Source: Nocardioides sp. Root682
Lineage (GTDB): Bacteria; Actinomycetota; Actinomycetes; Propionibacteriales; Nocardioidaceae
Length of the DNA stretch: 64,000 nucleotides
NCBI RefSeq assembly: GCF_001427795.1
Contig: NZ_LMHJ01000003.1
Location: 85,288-149,287 of the forward strand
Reading direction: 5' to 3'
Shown here: positions 43,001 through 51,710 of the stretch, piece after piece
Layout: the number at the start of each line of letters is the position of its first letter
How positions within the stretch are numbered: the stretch's first letter is position 1
The notes under the pieces: model-generated
The model's input: the letters and a program-made list of their open reading frames with translations, nothing else
Told to the model about the DNA's origin: nothing
Databases searched by the model: none
Program-made: the position numbers and the translations under genes

Positions 43001-45566
43001 CCACGCCGAGTACGCGACCGACGAGAAGGGCGAGACCCGGGTCGTCTCCACGATCGCCGACGTGGCCGAGCTCGCTGATCCGGAGAGCTCGCTCAGCACG
43101 GCGATCAGCTCGATCCTCACCGAGGACCACGACGACGTCGTGGAGATCTACGTGCGCTGGCCGGACGCCCCCGCGGACCCGGACCGGGCCTCGGCCGAGG
43201 TGGTCAAGCTGCTTGCCATGCAGGACTTCTCGACCCGCGTCCGTCGCGTCTCCGTCGCGGTCTGCCCGGCCGCGCCGCAGCCGGTCGACTACTTCACCTT
43301 CCGCACGGAGGACGGCGAGCTGGTCGAGGACACCCTGATCCGGGGCATGCACCCGATGGTCGGGCGCCGCCTCAACCTGTCGCGCCTGCGCGAGTTCGAC
43401 GTGACCCGACTGGATGCCCCTGACGACGTGCTGCTCTACGAGTGCGTGGCCCGGTCCAACCCGGCCGACCGCCGCCTCGTTGCCGCCGCACAGGTCCGCC
43501 AGCTCGCGGTGGTCCGCGACGAGGAGGGCCGCGTCATCGCCCTCCCGCACGCCGAGCGTGCCGTGGAGAACTGCCTCGAGGCGATCCGGCGGGTGCGTAC
43601 GGCGCGCGGCCGTGAGGGCACCAAGCTCGACGTCAACCACGTGTGGGTCACGGTGTGGCCGGTGATCGAGGCCGACCTCGACCAGCTGACCGCATTGCAG
43701 GGCAAGATCACGCCGCTCAGCGAGGGCGCCGGGATCGAGGAGGTGCTCGCGGAGGGCCGGGTCGCCGGTCCCGACGGCACGCCGATCCCCCTCGCGATCC
43801 GCTTCCACGCCAAGCCGGGCGTGGGGGTCGTGGCCGACGTGATCACGCCGCCGGCGGAGCCGCTGGCCCCGCTGGACGAGTACAGCGGCAAGGTGCTGCG
43901 CGCCCGGCGTCGTGGCCTGGTGTACCCGTACGAGCTCGAGTCGGTGCTGGCCGGCAGCGGGACGCTCGTCGAGTACGACTTCGATGACACCGGACTGCTC
44001 AAGCCCGTCGACCGGCCGCGTGGGCAGAACTCCGCGGCCCTGATGGTCGCCGTCGTCACGACCCCGACGCCGCTCTACCCCGAGGGAATGCGACGGGTCG
44101 TGCTGTGCGGCGATCCGCTCAAGTCGCTCGGAGCCCTCTCGGAGCCGGAGTGCGCCCGGGTGATCGCTGCGATCGACCTGGCCGAGGAGCTCGACGTACC
44201 CCTGGAGTGGTTCGCCGTCTCCGCCGGTGCCCGGATCTCCATGGAGAGCGGCACCGAGAACATGGACTGGGTGGCGGATGCGCTGCGCCGGATCGTGGAG
44301 TTCACCCAGGCCGGCGGCGAGATCAACATCGTCGTCGCCGGGATCAACGTGGGCGCCCAGCCGTACTGGAACGCCGAGGCCACGATGCTGATGCACACCA
44401 AGGGCATCCTGGTGATGACGCCGGACAGCGCGATGGTGCTGACCGGCAAGCAGTCGCTCGACTTCTCCGGCGGCGTGTCGGCCGAGGACAACCACGGCAT
44501 CGGCGGCTACGACCGCGTGATGGGCCCGAACGGGCAGGCGCAGTACTGGGCGCCCGACCTGGCTGGTGCGTTGGGCGTGCTGATGACGCACTACGAGCAC
44601 ACCTACGTGATCCCCGGCGAGGCCGGACCGCGGCGCGCGCCGTCGACCGACCCGGTCGACCGCGACGTCACCACGCACCCCCACGAGGGCGACTTCACCA
44701 CCGTCGGCGAGATCTTCTCCGCGGTCCACAACCCCGACCGGAAGCGGCCGTTCGACATCCGCACCGTGATGCGGGCGCTGGCCGACGCCGACCACGAGAT
44801 GCTCGAGCGGTGGGCCGGCATGGCTGACGCCGACACGTCCGTGGTCGTCGACACCCGCCTCGGCGGTTACCCGGTCAGCCTGATCGGGATCGAGTCCAAG
44901 CCGGTGCCGCGGGCGGGATTCCCTCCCACCGACGGTCCCGACACCTACACGGCGGGCACCCTGTTCCCGCGGTCGTCGAAGAAGGTCGCCCGCGCGATCA
45001 ACGCCGCGTCCGGCAACCGGCCGGTCGTCGTGCTCGCGAACCTGTCCGGCTTCGACGGTTCACCGGAGTCGATGCGGAACCTGCAGCTGGAGTACGGCGC
45101 CGAGATCGGTCGCGCGATCGTCAACTTCCGCGGCCCGATCGTCTTCTGCGTGATCTCCCGCTACCACGGTGGTGCGTTCGTGGTCTTCTCCAAGCGCCTG
45201 AACCCGGAGATGACCGTGCTGGCCATCGAGGGCTCCTTCGCCTCCGTGCTCGGCGGTGCCCCGGCGGCGGCCGTGGTCTTCGCGGCCGAGGTCGCGAAGC
45301 GTGCGGCCGCCGACCCGAGGGTCGGAGCCCTGGAAGCGCAGATCGAGGGCGCCGAGGACGGCGAGCGTGGCCGTCTCGTGGTCGAGCTCGCCGAGCTGCG
45401 AGGGCAGCTGCGCGCGGACAAGATCGCCGAGATCGCGACGGAGTTCGACGGCGTCCACAACATCCACCGTGCCGTCGAGGTCGGCTCGGTGGACGAGGTG
45501 ATCGCCGCCAGCGACCTCCGCCCGAAGGTGATCGCGACGATCGAGCGCGGTCTCAGACGGGAGTGA
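40086..45566 (+). CDS. Single-chain multidomain acyl-CoA (acetyl/propionyl-CoA) carboxylase
   Basis: An 1826-residue enzyme with every step of biotin-dependent carboxylation in one chain. Biotin carboxylase occupies ~1-460 (IAIVNRGEAAMRLI, ATAGGGGRGIRKV, FLEVNTRLQVEHPITEE). BCCP at ~590-660 carries Lys629 in LVLESMKMETVL. A central helical region follows (~690-1050). Then come the carboxyltransferase N and C domains (~1060-1800), with LNLSRLREFDVTRL, GARISMESGTENMDW, HGIGGYDRVMGPNGQAQYWA and GGAFVVFSKRLNPEMTVLAI. This order resembles eukaryotic cytosolic ACC more than split bacterial enzymes. The start is GTG 40086, with a small dyad ATTCCG-T-CGGAAT (40020-40032) upstream. It would make malonyl- or methylmalonyl-CoA. 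Confidence 0.9.
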   Translation: MPQVSRIAIVNRGEAAMRLIHAVRDLNARDTSRGEVIRTIALHTEVDAGSAFVREADEAHLLGAAVDRPYLDLAVLEQALVQTQADAAWVGWGFVAEDPAFAELCARLGVTFIGPSADAMRKLGDKIGSKLIAEEVGVPVAPWSRGGVDSLEDALASAEQIGYPLMLKATAGGGGRGIRKVTSGDELTDAYQRTRDEAERAFGSGVVFLEKLVSDARHVEVQVIADGQGTAWAIGVRDCSVQRRNQKVIEESASPLLTEEQTAELKASAERLANAVGYAGAGTVEFLYHPGEQVFAFLEVNTRLQVEHPITEEVTGTDLVALQIQVARGIPLAGVRPTERGHAVEARLNAEDPDRDFAPAPGRISRLELPAGPGIRVDTGVAEGDTIPADFDSMIAKVIAWGADREQALARLRRAMGETTVVIDGGATNKSFILDLLDQPEVTTGTPTWADTGWIDRVRGEGRLQAARHSGVALVAAAVEAYDEEERTEIARFLQVAHGGRPYVQHDPSRTIELKLRGATYALTVRLTGPSRYQVTIAGGGDARTVTATLDRIDDVHGRLTVDGHRYRLVTATHGTVQMVEVNDVMHRVSRDEGGMVRSPAPALVVATPLSVGDEVAAGAPVLVLESMKMETVLSAPFAGRVKEMLVRVGSQVETGAPLVRLEPTGDDDDAATAAASYPDLDLPDASRASDADDLAVLSAQLLGYDVAPDRRGGVLPGYLATRQPTSLRAEMALLALFADFAELSRNRPAGDEQHTELRVHSSREYFHTYLRSLDPDRGALPGHFQDKLLRVLAHYGITDLERTPELERAVFRIFLAQQHPSDVDIAVGVLQRWLSDPPAGEGDAAEARALLERLVRATQLRFAVVGDLARSIRFAWFDQPLVDDERRTVLEGVSTEVAALTDPAAPERDARIDALTAIPEPLVGFLRDRMVDGLPQREPLLEVLIRRHYLEHDLHDLTVSGPDEHAGRPVVHAEYATDEKGETRVVSTIADVAELADPESSLSTAISSILTEDHDDVVEIYVRWPDAPADPDRASAEVVKLLAMQDFSTRVRRVSVAVCPAAPQPVDYFTFRTEDGELVEDTLIRGMHPMVGRRLNLSRLREFDVTRLDAPDDVLLYECVARSNPADRRLVAAAQVRQLAVVRDEEGRVIALPHAERAVENCLEAIRRVRTARGREGTKLDVNHVWVTVWPVIEADLDQLTALQGKITPLSEGAGIEEVLAEGRVAGPDGTPIPLAIRFHAKPGVGVVADVITPPAEPLAPLDEYSGKVLRARRRGLVYPYELESVLAGSGTLVEYDFDDTGLLKPVDRPRGQNSAALMVAVVTTPTPLYPEGMRRVVLCGDPLKSLGALSEPECARVIAAIDLAEELDVPLEWFAVSAGARISMESGTENMDWVADALRRIVEFTQAGGEINIVVAGINVGAQPYWNAEATMLMHTKGILVMTPDSAMVLTGKQSLDFSGGVSAEDNHGIGGYDRVMGPNGQAQYWAPDLAGALGVLMTHYEHTYVIPGEAGPRRAPSTDPVDRDVTTHPHEGDFTTVGEIFSAVHNPDRKRPFDIRTVMRALADADHEMLERWAGMADADTSVVVDTRLGGYPVSLIGIESKPVPRAGFPPTDGPDTYTAGTLFPRSSKKVARAINAASGNRPVVVLANLSGFDGSPESMRNLQLEYGAEIGRAIVNFRGPIVFCVISRYHGGAFVVFSKRLNPEMTVLAIEGSFASVLGGAPAAAVVFAAEVAKRAAADPRVGALEAQIEGAEDGERGRLVVELAELRGQLRADKIAEIATEFDGVHNIHRAVEVGSVDEVIAASDLRPKVIATIERGLRRE

Positions 45567-46806
45567 TCGGGAGCGAGCGCCGGGGCTGGAACTCGAACGT
45601 GGCCCCGGTGCTGAACTTCACCACGGCCACCTCGCCCGCCTCCGGTGCCGCCTCCGCACGACGGACCACCGTGAGCTGCCACTCCTCGTCGGCACCGAGT
45701 CCCGTCACCTCGACGTCGAGGTGCGGGTCCAGGCCGCGGACCACGGCCTGCAGGGCATCGACCCAGCCGGGCCCGCACAGCGAGATCCAGGCAGCGTCCT
45801 CGTGGGCAGGTCCGGGGCGCACCACGACGGTGCCTTCACCGACCGAGGCGTCGACGTAGGCCGCCGGGTTGAGCAGCGGGTGCACGGCCAGCAGCCGGGT
45901 CGCGGCCGCCACCGGGTCGTCGATCCGGTCCAGGCCGAGTGATCGAGCGAGGCGTTCGCCGCCGATGCCGGCGACGCCGATGAGCTGCTTGCGCCGGATC
46001 CTCTCCAGCTCGTCCGCGGTCTCGACCCGGTCGGCGACGGCGAGCGCGAACGCCCGGTCGAGCAGGTGCATCTGCAGGCACACCTCGTCGGCGATCCGGA
46101 CCAGCGCCGATTTCGAGAAGGCGGTGAAGTCGACGTCGGAGAGCAGCGGGCCGGCGTAGTCGGACTGCCCCTCGTCGGTCGCGTCGACCGGTGCGAGCTC
46201 GAGGGTGGCTGCGCGCGAGCGCTGGTTGACCGCGAGGGCGGGGTACGGCTCGGGCTCGGGGTACGACGGATCGATCCTCACCGTCCAGGCGCAGTGGGGG
46301 CTCCGGTTGGCGGGGGACCGCGGCGGTCGGTGGATCGGACGCACCTGGGCGTGCGGGTTGGTCGCGAGCGCGGTCGCGTCGAAGGTGGGGTCCTCGATGT
46401 CGTGGCACATGCCGCGGACGTAGTCCTCGCCCATCGGCTCCACGTCCATCAGCGCACCGCAGTGGTCGAGGTGGAACTCGCCGTGCCACGGGTCGTGCAC
46501 CGTGTAACGGAAGTCCATGAACTGCGGGGGAGCGCCGATGTCGAGCTGCAGTCCCTTGAAGATGGTGACCACGTCGCCCTGGCCCGCCACCTCCGGCGCG
46601 TAGCCGAGAGCCTGCTGCATGCGGCGGGTGTAGATCGGGCTCGCTGTCGCCCACTCCTCGATCGCGATCTGCAACATCTCTTCACGACCGAAGGCGGAGA
46701 TGCACCAGGCCATGCCGGAGCGGTCGATCAGCTGCCCCATCAGGAGCAGCTCGGGCACGAGTACGGCGAGCTCGGCCCGGCTGAGGTCGTCGTACCGGCT
46801 CGTCAT
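45553..46806 (-). CDS. Conserved-looking hypothetical protein, 417 residues
   Basis: I do not recognise the family. No signal peptide or TM segment is seen. The first third is well folded: MGQLIDRSGMAW, FGREEMLQIAIEEWATASPI, YTRRMQQALGY. A Cys/His-rich stretch follows (HLDHCGALMDVEPMG, RGMCHDIEDPTFD), loosely like the C-terminus of L-2-amino-thiazoline-4-carboxylate hydrolase-type proteins. The second half has AGIGGERLARSLGLDRI and repeated valine-rich strands. It overlaps the carboxylase tail to tail by 14 bases. Its start touches the LLM oxidoreductase stop, so those two are co-transcribed. Confidence 0.75.
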   Translation of the reverse strand: MTSRYDDLSRAELAVLVPELLLMGQLIDRSGMAWCISAFGREEMLQIAIEEWATASPIYTRRMQQALGYAPEVAGQGDVVTIFKGLQLDIGAPPQFMDFRYTVHDPWHGEFHLDHCGALMDVEPMGEDYVRGMCHDIEDPTFDATALATNPHAQVRPIHRPPRSPANRSPHCAWTVRIDPSYPEPEPYPALAVNQRSRAATLELAPVDATDEGQSDYAGPLLSDVDFTAFSKSALVRIADEVCLQMHLLDRAFALAVADRVETADELERIRRKQLIGVAGIGGERLARSLGLDRIDDPVAAATRLLAVHPLLNPAAYVDASVGEGTVVVRPGPAHEDAAWISLCGPGWVDALQAVVRGLDPHLDVEVTGLGADEEWQLTVVRRAEAAPEAGEVAVVKFSTGATFEFQPRRSLPITPV

Positions 46807-47657
46807 CAGGAACCCGAGAGCCCGAGGCGACCTGCGAGCTTGTCGAGGTAGGTCATCACGGCGGTCTCGTCGGAGTCGGGGACACCCCAGATCAGCTCGG
46901 ACGCACCCGCGGCCATCCAGTCGGCGAAGTCCTCCTCGGTCGGCCGCTTCGCCACCAGGATCCGTACGTCGGGCTGGCCCTCGCGGCCCGCGTCGGCCCA
47001 CGCCTTGCGGAGCTTGTCGGCGTTGGCCGCCACGTCGCTCGTCGTCGGCGTGGTCATCCAGCCGTCCGCATGGGCGGCGATCCAGGCGAAGGTCTTGGGC
47101 CCGGCGCCGGCGCCGATGATCACGGGGATCCGGCCCTGCGGCGGCTTGGGGTAGGCCCAGCTCGGTCCGAACGAGACGAACTCGCCGTCGTACGACGCCT
47201 CCTCCTGGGTCCACAGGGCACGCATCGCCTCGAGGTATTCCTTCAGGACGGTACGACGCTTGTCCGCCGGCACGTGGTGGTCGGTCAGCTCGTCGGTGTT
47301 CCAGCCGAAGCCGGCACCGATCGTGACGCGGCCGCCCGACAGGTGGTCGAGCGTCGCGAGTGTCTTGGCCAGGGTGATCGGGTCGGACTCCACCGGCAGG
47401 CAGACCGCGGTGGACAGGCCGATCCGCGACGTGACCGCGGCGCAGGTGGCCAGGGAGACCCACGGGTCCAGGGTGCGCAGGTAGCGGTCGTCGGGGAGGT
47501 CCTCGCCGCCGGTCGGGTGCAGTGCGTCGCGCCGGACCGGGATGTGCGTGTGCTCCGGCACGTAGATCGTGTCGAAGCCGCGCTCCTCGGCGGCCTTCGC
47601 GAGGTCGGCCGGCGAGATGCCGCGGTCGGAGGTGAAGAGAACGATGCCGTTGCGCAT
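46806..47657 (-). CDS. LLM-class F420-dependent oxidoreductase
   Basis: A 283-residue TIM-barrel enzyme of the luciferase-like family: GIVLFTSDRGISPADLAKAA, YVPEHTHIP, LDPWVSLATCAAVTSRIGLS, LAKTLATLDHLSGGRVTIGAGFGWN, DGEFVSFGPSWAYPKPPQ and VIIGAGAGPKTFAWIAAHAD. Members use reduced F420 on ketones, enones or lipids. It forms an operon with the 417-residue protein and is divergent from the CYP51-locus TetR gene, with a dyad between them. Confidence 0.92.
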   Translation of the reverse strand: MRNGIVLFTSDRGISPADLAKAAEERGFDTIYVPEHTHIPVRRDALHPTGGEDLPDDRYLRTLDPWVSLATCAAVTSRIGLSTAVCLPVESDPITLAKTLATLDHLSGGRVTIGAGFGWNTDELTDHHVPADKRRTVLKEYLEAMRALWTQEEASYDGEFVSFGPSWAYPKPPQGRIPVIIGAGAGPKTFAWIAAHADGWMTTPTTSDVAANADKLRKAWADAGREGQPDVRILVAKRPTEEDFADWMAAGASELIWGVPDSDETAVMTYLDKLAGRLGLSGS

Positions 47658-47667
47658 GAGCGAAGAA

Positions 47668-47681
47668 TAGAACGTGTTCTA
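47668..47681. promoter_or_regulatory. KstR-like dyad TAGAAC-GT-GTTCTA
   Basis: A perfect 6-bp-arm palindrome 10 bases from the LLM start and 45 bases from the TetR start. It fits the KstR consensus TNNAACNNGTTNNA as I recall it for steroid-catabolism genes. A second dyad GGACA-CA-TGTCC (47721-47732) covers the TetR start codon. Either could be the operator of the adjacent TetR protein. Confidence 0.6.
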
Positions 47682-47726
47682 GGAAAATGTCTTGCATCGA
47701 GGGCGAACGTCTCCTATGTTGGACAC

Positions 47727-48323
47727 ATGTCCAGTCAGGTGTTCGAAACCCCGCGACAGGGGCTCAACCCGCGTCAGGCCGAGACGGTCGAGCGATTGCT
47801 CGCCGCCGGGCTCGAGGAGCTGCGGGCCGTCGGCCACGAGGCGCTCACGGTGCGCACGGTCGCACAGCGCGCAGGCGTCTCGACCGCGACGGCGTACACG
47901 TACCTCGCCTCGAAGAACCACCTCTTCGCCGAGCTGTTCTGGCGCCACCTCGCCGCCGACGCGACGCTCCCGCACCTCGCGGGTGACAACGCGGTGCAGC
48001 GGCTCCAGCGCACGGTGCGCGCGCTGACCGCGCGGATCGTCGAGGAGCCCGAGCTCGCCGCCGCCGTCACCCCGGCGCTGCTCGGCACCGACCCCGACGT
48101 GGCGCGGTTGCGCCTCCGGATCGGTGGGGAGTTCCTCGCCCGCTTCGACGCCGCACTGCGCGATCCCGACCGGCCCGCCGCGCCCGCCGACCCCGACGTG
48201 CTCGAGGTCCTGGTGCTCACCTTCTCGGGGGCGCTGCTCCAGGCCGGCATGGGCCTGATGACCTACGACCAGATCGCCGAGCGGCTCGCGTCCGCCGTCG
48301 ACGTGATCCTGCGGGGCAACTGA
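47727..48323 (+). CDS. TetR family regulator heading the CYP51 operon
   Basis: A 198-residue regulator. The HTH is LTVRTVAQRAGVSTATAYTYLASKNHLFAELFW, and the effector domain is helical. Position and operon order match Rv0767c of Mycobacterium tuberculosis. The stop overlaps the first P450 gene by one base. It probably controls this operon and the divergent LLM pair through the dyads upstream. Confidence 0.9.
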   Translation: MSSQVFETPRQGLNPRQAETVERLLAAGLEELRAVGHEALTVRTVAQRAGVSTATAYTYLASKNHLFAELFWRHLAADATLPHLAGDNAVQRLQRTVRALTARIVEEPELAAAVTPALLGTDPDVARLRLRIGGEFLARFDAALRDPDRPAAPADPDVLEVLVLTFSGALLQAGMGLMTYDQIAERLASAVDVILRGN

Positions 48324-49573
48324 TGAGCGCCACCGGCACGGCCACGACAGGGCCCCTGCTGTTCGACCCCTATGACTACGACTTCCACGAGGACCCGTAC
48401 CCCATGTACCGGCGCCTGCGTGACGAAGCGCCCGTCCACCACGCCACCGGCGACGACATCTGGGTGATCTCGCGCCATGCCGACGTCTTCGAGGCGCTGC
48501 GCAACGACGAGGTGTTCTCCAACCGGATGGGCGTCTCCCTCGACGCCACGGCGTGGAGCCCGGACGCCCACCGCGTGATGTCCTTCCTCGGCCTCGACGG
48601 GGCCGAGCAGTCGCGGGTCCGCAAGCTCGTGTCGGCCGCCTTCACCCCGCGCCGCGTGCGGGAGCTGACGCCGGAGGTGGAGGCCCTCACCGAGCGCTAC
48701 CTGACGTCGATGCTCGCCATCAACGCCGAGGCCGGTGAGGCCGACTGGATCAAGGACTTCGCCGGCAAGCTCCCGATGGACGTCATCTCCGAGATGATGG
48801 GAGTGCCTGTCCCCGATCGCGACGAGGTACGCCGCCTGGCAGACCTCGTCGTGCACCGCGAGGACGGCGTCCGGGACGTGCCGGAGGCCGGCATGCTGGC
48901 CTCCGTCGAGCTGATGACCTACTACTCCGACATGGTCACGCAGCGCCGGAAGAACGCCACCGACGACCTCACCTCCGCGCTGATCGCCGCCGAGCTCGAC
49001 GGCGAGAAGCTGCGCGACGGCGAGATCATGGCGTTCCTCTTCCTGATGGTGGTCGCGGGCAACGAGACCACCACCAAGCTGCTCGGCAACGCGCTCTTCC
49101 ACCTGTCGGCCCATCCTGATCAGCGCGACGAAGTGCTGGCTTCGCCACAGGATCCCGGCACCCTGGTGGTGCCGTGGATCGAGGAGACGCTGCGCCACGA
49201 CACCTCCAGCCAGATGCTGGCGCGGTACGTCGTGGAGGACACCGAGCTCGCCGGCGTCACCATCCCCGGTGGCTCGAAGGCGCTGGTGCTGCTCGGTTCG
49301 GCGAACCGGGACGAGCGCGTGTTCGGTGACCCGACGTCGTACGACATCCATCGGGAGAAGTCGGAGCTCAGCCAGATCCTCAGCTTCGGCACCGGCCGCC
49401 ACTTCTGCCTCGGCGCCAACCTCGCCCGGCTCGAGGCCCGCGTGGTCCTCGAGGGCCTGGTGCGCCGCGTCGAGCACTTCGAGGTGCACGCCGAGCGTGC
49501 GGTCCGGGTGCACTCGACCAGCGTGCGCGGCTTCGCCTCGCTTCCCGTCACGTTCCGCAAGCGGGGTGCCTGA
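48323..49573 (+). CDS. Cytochrome P450, CYP123-like
   Basis: A 416-residue soluble P450: DPYPMYRRLRDEAPVHH, I-helix FLMVVAGNETTTKLLGNALF, the ExxR motif in WIEETLRHDTSS, and the heme loop FGTGRHFCLGANLARLEARV with the axial Cys. Identity as CYP123 rests on its place between TetR and the SDR/CYP51 genes, as in the mycobacterial locus. Substrate unknown. Electrons may come from the ferredoxin at 51707. It overlaps both neighbours by one base. Confidence 0.9.
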   Translation: MSATGTATTGPLLFDPYDYDFHEDPYPMYRRLRDEAPVHHATGDDIWVISRHADVFEALRNDEVFSNRMGVSLDATAWSPDAHRVMSFLGLDGAEQSRVRKLVSAAFTPRRVRELTPEVEALTERYLTSMLAINAEAGEADWIKDFAGKLPMDVISEMMGVPVPDRDEVRRLADLVVHREDGVRDVPEAGMLASVELMTYYSDMVTQRRKNATDDLTSALIAAELDGEKLRDGEIMAFLFLMVVAGNETTTKLLGNALFHLSAHPDQRDEVLASPQDPGTLVVPWIEETLRHDTSSQMLARYVVEDTELAGVTIPGGSKALVLLGSANRDERVFGDPTSYDIHREKSELSQILSFGTGRHFCLGANLARLEARVVLEGLVRRVEHFEVHAERAVRVHSTSVRGFASLPVTFRKRGA

Positions 49574-50349
49574 TGCCCAAGCCCGTCCACCCCGACCGCC
49601 GTCCCGCGGTCATCGCCGGCGCCTCCTCCGGGATCGGCGCCGAGACGGCGAAAGCCCTTGCCGCAGCAGGCTTCCCGGTGGCGCTCGGCGCCCGCCGCGT
49701 CGAGAAGCTCGAGGACCTGGCAGCTGAGATCCGTACCGCCGGCGGCGAGGCGTTCGTGCACGCGCTCGACGTGGCGTCGACCGAGTCGGTCGACAAGTTC
49801 GCTGCCGCGGTCGCCGCCGAGCTCGGTGACGCCGAGGTCGTGGTCTGCAACGCGGGGCTGCTCGCCCCCGGCAGCGTCGTCGAGGCCACGACCGAACAGC
49901 TGGCCGCGGAGTTCGACGTCAACGTGCTGGGCGCCCACCGCCTGATCCGGGCCTTCGGCACCGGGATGGTCGAGCGGCAGCGTGGCGACCTGGTCTTCGT
50001 CTCCTCCGACACCGCCTTGCGGGCCCGCCCGTTCATGCGGGGCTACAGCGCGACGAAGTCCGGCCTGGAGGGACTGGTCGAGGCGCTGCAGATGGAGCTC
50101 GAAGGGTCCGGGGTGCGTGCATCGGTCGTCCGCCCGGGTCCGACCTGGTCGGAGATGGGCTCGGACTGGGACGCCGAAGCCGGAGCGAAGGTCCTCACCG
50201 AGTGGGTCAAGTGGGGCCACGCCCGGCACTCCCACTTCCTCAAGGCCACAGCGATCGCGGACGCGATCGTCACGGTGGTCAGCGCGCCGCGGGGCGTGCA
50301 CATCAGCCCTGTCGACGTGAACCCCGAAGCACCACTGGAGAAGCGATGA
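49573..50349 (+). CDS. Short-chain dehydrogenase/reductase (Rv0765c-like)
   Basis: A 258-residue SDR: AVIAGASSGIGAETAKALAA (NAD(P) site), NAG in VVVCNAGLLAPGS, Ser in FVSSDTALRARP, and YxxxK in GYSATKSGLEGL. The C-terminus RHSHFLKATAIADAIVTVV is typical of this subgroup. It is the CYP51 neighbour in actinobacteria, and a role on the same substrate chain is inferred. It overlaps the next gene by 4 bases. Confidence 0.88.
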   Translation: MPKPVHPDRRPAVIAGASSGIGAETAKALAAAGFPVALGARRVEKLEDLAAEIRTAGGEAFVHALDVASTESVDKFAAAVAAELGDAEVVVCNAGLLAPGSVVEATTEQLAAEFDVNVLGAHRLIRAFGTGMVERQRGDLVFVSSDTALRARPFMRGYSATKSGLEGLVEALQMELEGSGVRASVVRPGPTWSEMGSDWDAEAGAKVLTEWVKWGHARHSHFLKATAIADAIVTVVSAPRGVHISPVDVNPEAPLEKR

Positions 50350-51710
50350 GTCTCGATCAGATCCCCGAGGTCTCGACCGTCCTGGACGACCAGGATCCGT
50401 CGGTGCCCGCGATCATCAAGGGCACCGGCCACCTCCCCGAGATGCGGGTCGACCCGATCACGCTGTTCCACCGGGTTCGCGAGGAGTGCGGTGACATCGG
50501 CCGGTTCCGGCTCGCCGACAAGAACGTCGTGCTCGTCACCGGTGGCGAGGCCAATGAGGCCTTCTTCCGGGCACCCGAGAACGTGCTCGACCAGGCCGCG
50601 GCGTACCCCTTCATGACCCCGATCTTCGGCAAGGGCGTCGTCTTCGACGCCTCGCCCGAGGAGCGTCAGCAGATGCTGAAGAACCAGGCGCTGCGGGGCG
50701 ACATGATGCGCGGGCACGCGCAGACCATCGAGTCCGAGATCCGCAAGATGGTCGCGGGCTGGGGCGACGAGGGTGAGATCGACCTGCTCGACTTCTTCGC
50801 CGAGCTGACCATCTACACGACCTCGTCCTGCCTGATCGGCAAGCCGTTCCGCGACCAGCTCGACAGCTCCTTCGCGTCGGTCTACCACCAGCTGGAGCAC
50901 GGCACCGACGCGATCGCGTACGTCGACCCGTACGCCGACATCGAGAACTTCCGGCTCCGCGACGAGGCCCGGGAGGAGCTCGTCGCCAAGGTGCAGGCGA
51001 TCCTCGACGCCCGTATCGCCCGCGGCGAGGTGCCGAAGGAGGAACGCGACCTGCTCGACGTGCTGATCGCGGTGGGCATGGACGCCGACTACATCACCGG
51101 CATCTTCATCTCGATGATGTTCGCCGGACACCACACCTCCTCGGGCACGGCCTCCTGGGCGATGATCGAGCTGCTCCGCAATCCCTCGGTCATGGAGGAC
51201 GTGGTCGCCGAGCTCGACGCGCTGTACGCCGACGGATCCGAGGTCTCCTTCCAGGCACTGCGGTCCATCCCGGTCCTGGAAGCCACCCTCAAGGAGACGC
51301 TGCGGCTGCACCCGCCGCTGGTCATCCTGATGCGGCTGGTGCAGGAGGACTTCGAGCTGCTCGGCCACACGATCCCGGCCGGCACCGTCCTCGCCGCCTC
51401 ACCGCGGGTCTCGAACCGGATCGAGGAGGACTTCCCGAAGGCCGACGAGTTCGATCCGGGCCGCTACGTCGACCCGCGCCAGGAGGACCTGCAGAACCGC
51501 TGGACCTGGATCCCGTTCGGCGCCGGCAAGCACCGCTGCGTCGGCAACGCGTTCGCGATGATGCAGATGAAGGCGATCTTCTCGGTGATCCTGCGCGACT
51601 TCGAGTTCGAGCCCGTGCAGCCGCTGGACTCCTACCGCGACGACGTCTCCAAGATGGTCATCCAGCTGGCCCAGCCAGCGAAGGTCCGCTACCGCCGGCG
51701 GGCGCGATGA
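50346..51710 (+). CDS. cyp51: CYP51, sterol 14-alpha-demethylase family P450
   Basis: A 454-residue P450. The CYP51 signature is clear: I-helix MMFAGHHTSSGTASW, the ExxR motif in LKETLRLHPPL, YxxF-type B' region (AAAYPFMTPIFGKGVVFDAS), and the heme loop FGAGKHRCVGNAFAMMQ. In other organisms CYP51 removes the 14-alpha methyl of lanosterol-type sterols. The physiological substrate in bacteria is mostly unknown. It is followed directly by its ferredoxin gene (4-base overlap), as in mycobacteria. Confidence 0.95.
   Translation: MSLDQIPEVSTVLDDQDPSVPAIIKGTGHLPEMRVDPITLFHRVREECGDIGRFRLADKNVVLVTGGEANEAFFRAPENVLDQAAAYPFMTPIFGKGVVFDASPEERQQMLKNQALRGDMMRGHAQTIESEIRKMVAGWGDEGEIDLLDFFAELTIYTTSSCLIGKPFRDQLDSSFASVYHQLEHGTDAIAYVDPYADIENFRLRDEAREELVAKVQAILDARIARGEVPKEERDLLDVLIAVGMDADYITGIFISMMFAGHHTSSGTASWAMIELLRNPSVMEDVVAELDALYADGSEVSFQALRSIPVLEATLKETLRLHPPLVILMRLVQEDFELLGHTIPAGTVLAASPRVSNRIEEDFPKADEFDPGRYVDPRQEDLQNRWTWIPFGAGKHRCVGNAFAMMQMKAIFSVILRDFEFEPVQPLDSYRDDVSKMVIQLAQPAKVRYRRRAR

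Noticed and set aside
41493..44795. 1100-codon open frame antisense to the carboxylase
   Set aside because: Arg/Gly/His/Val-rich low-complexity translation with no motifs; a by-product of GC-rich third positions in the real gene.
45553..47697. 714-codon frame as a fusion with the LLM region
   Set aside because: The N-terminal part is an out-of-frame reading of the LLM gene; the natural start is ATG 46806.
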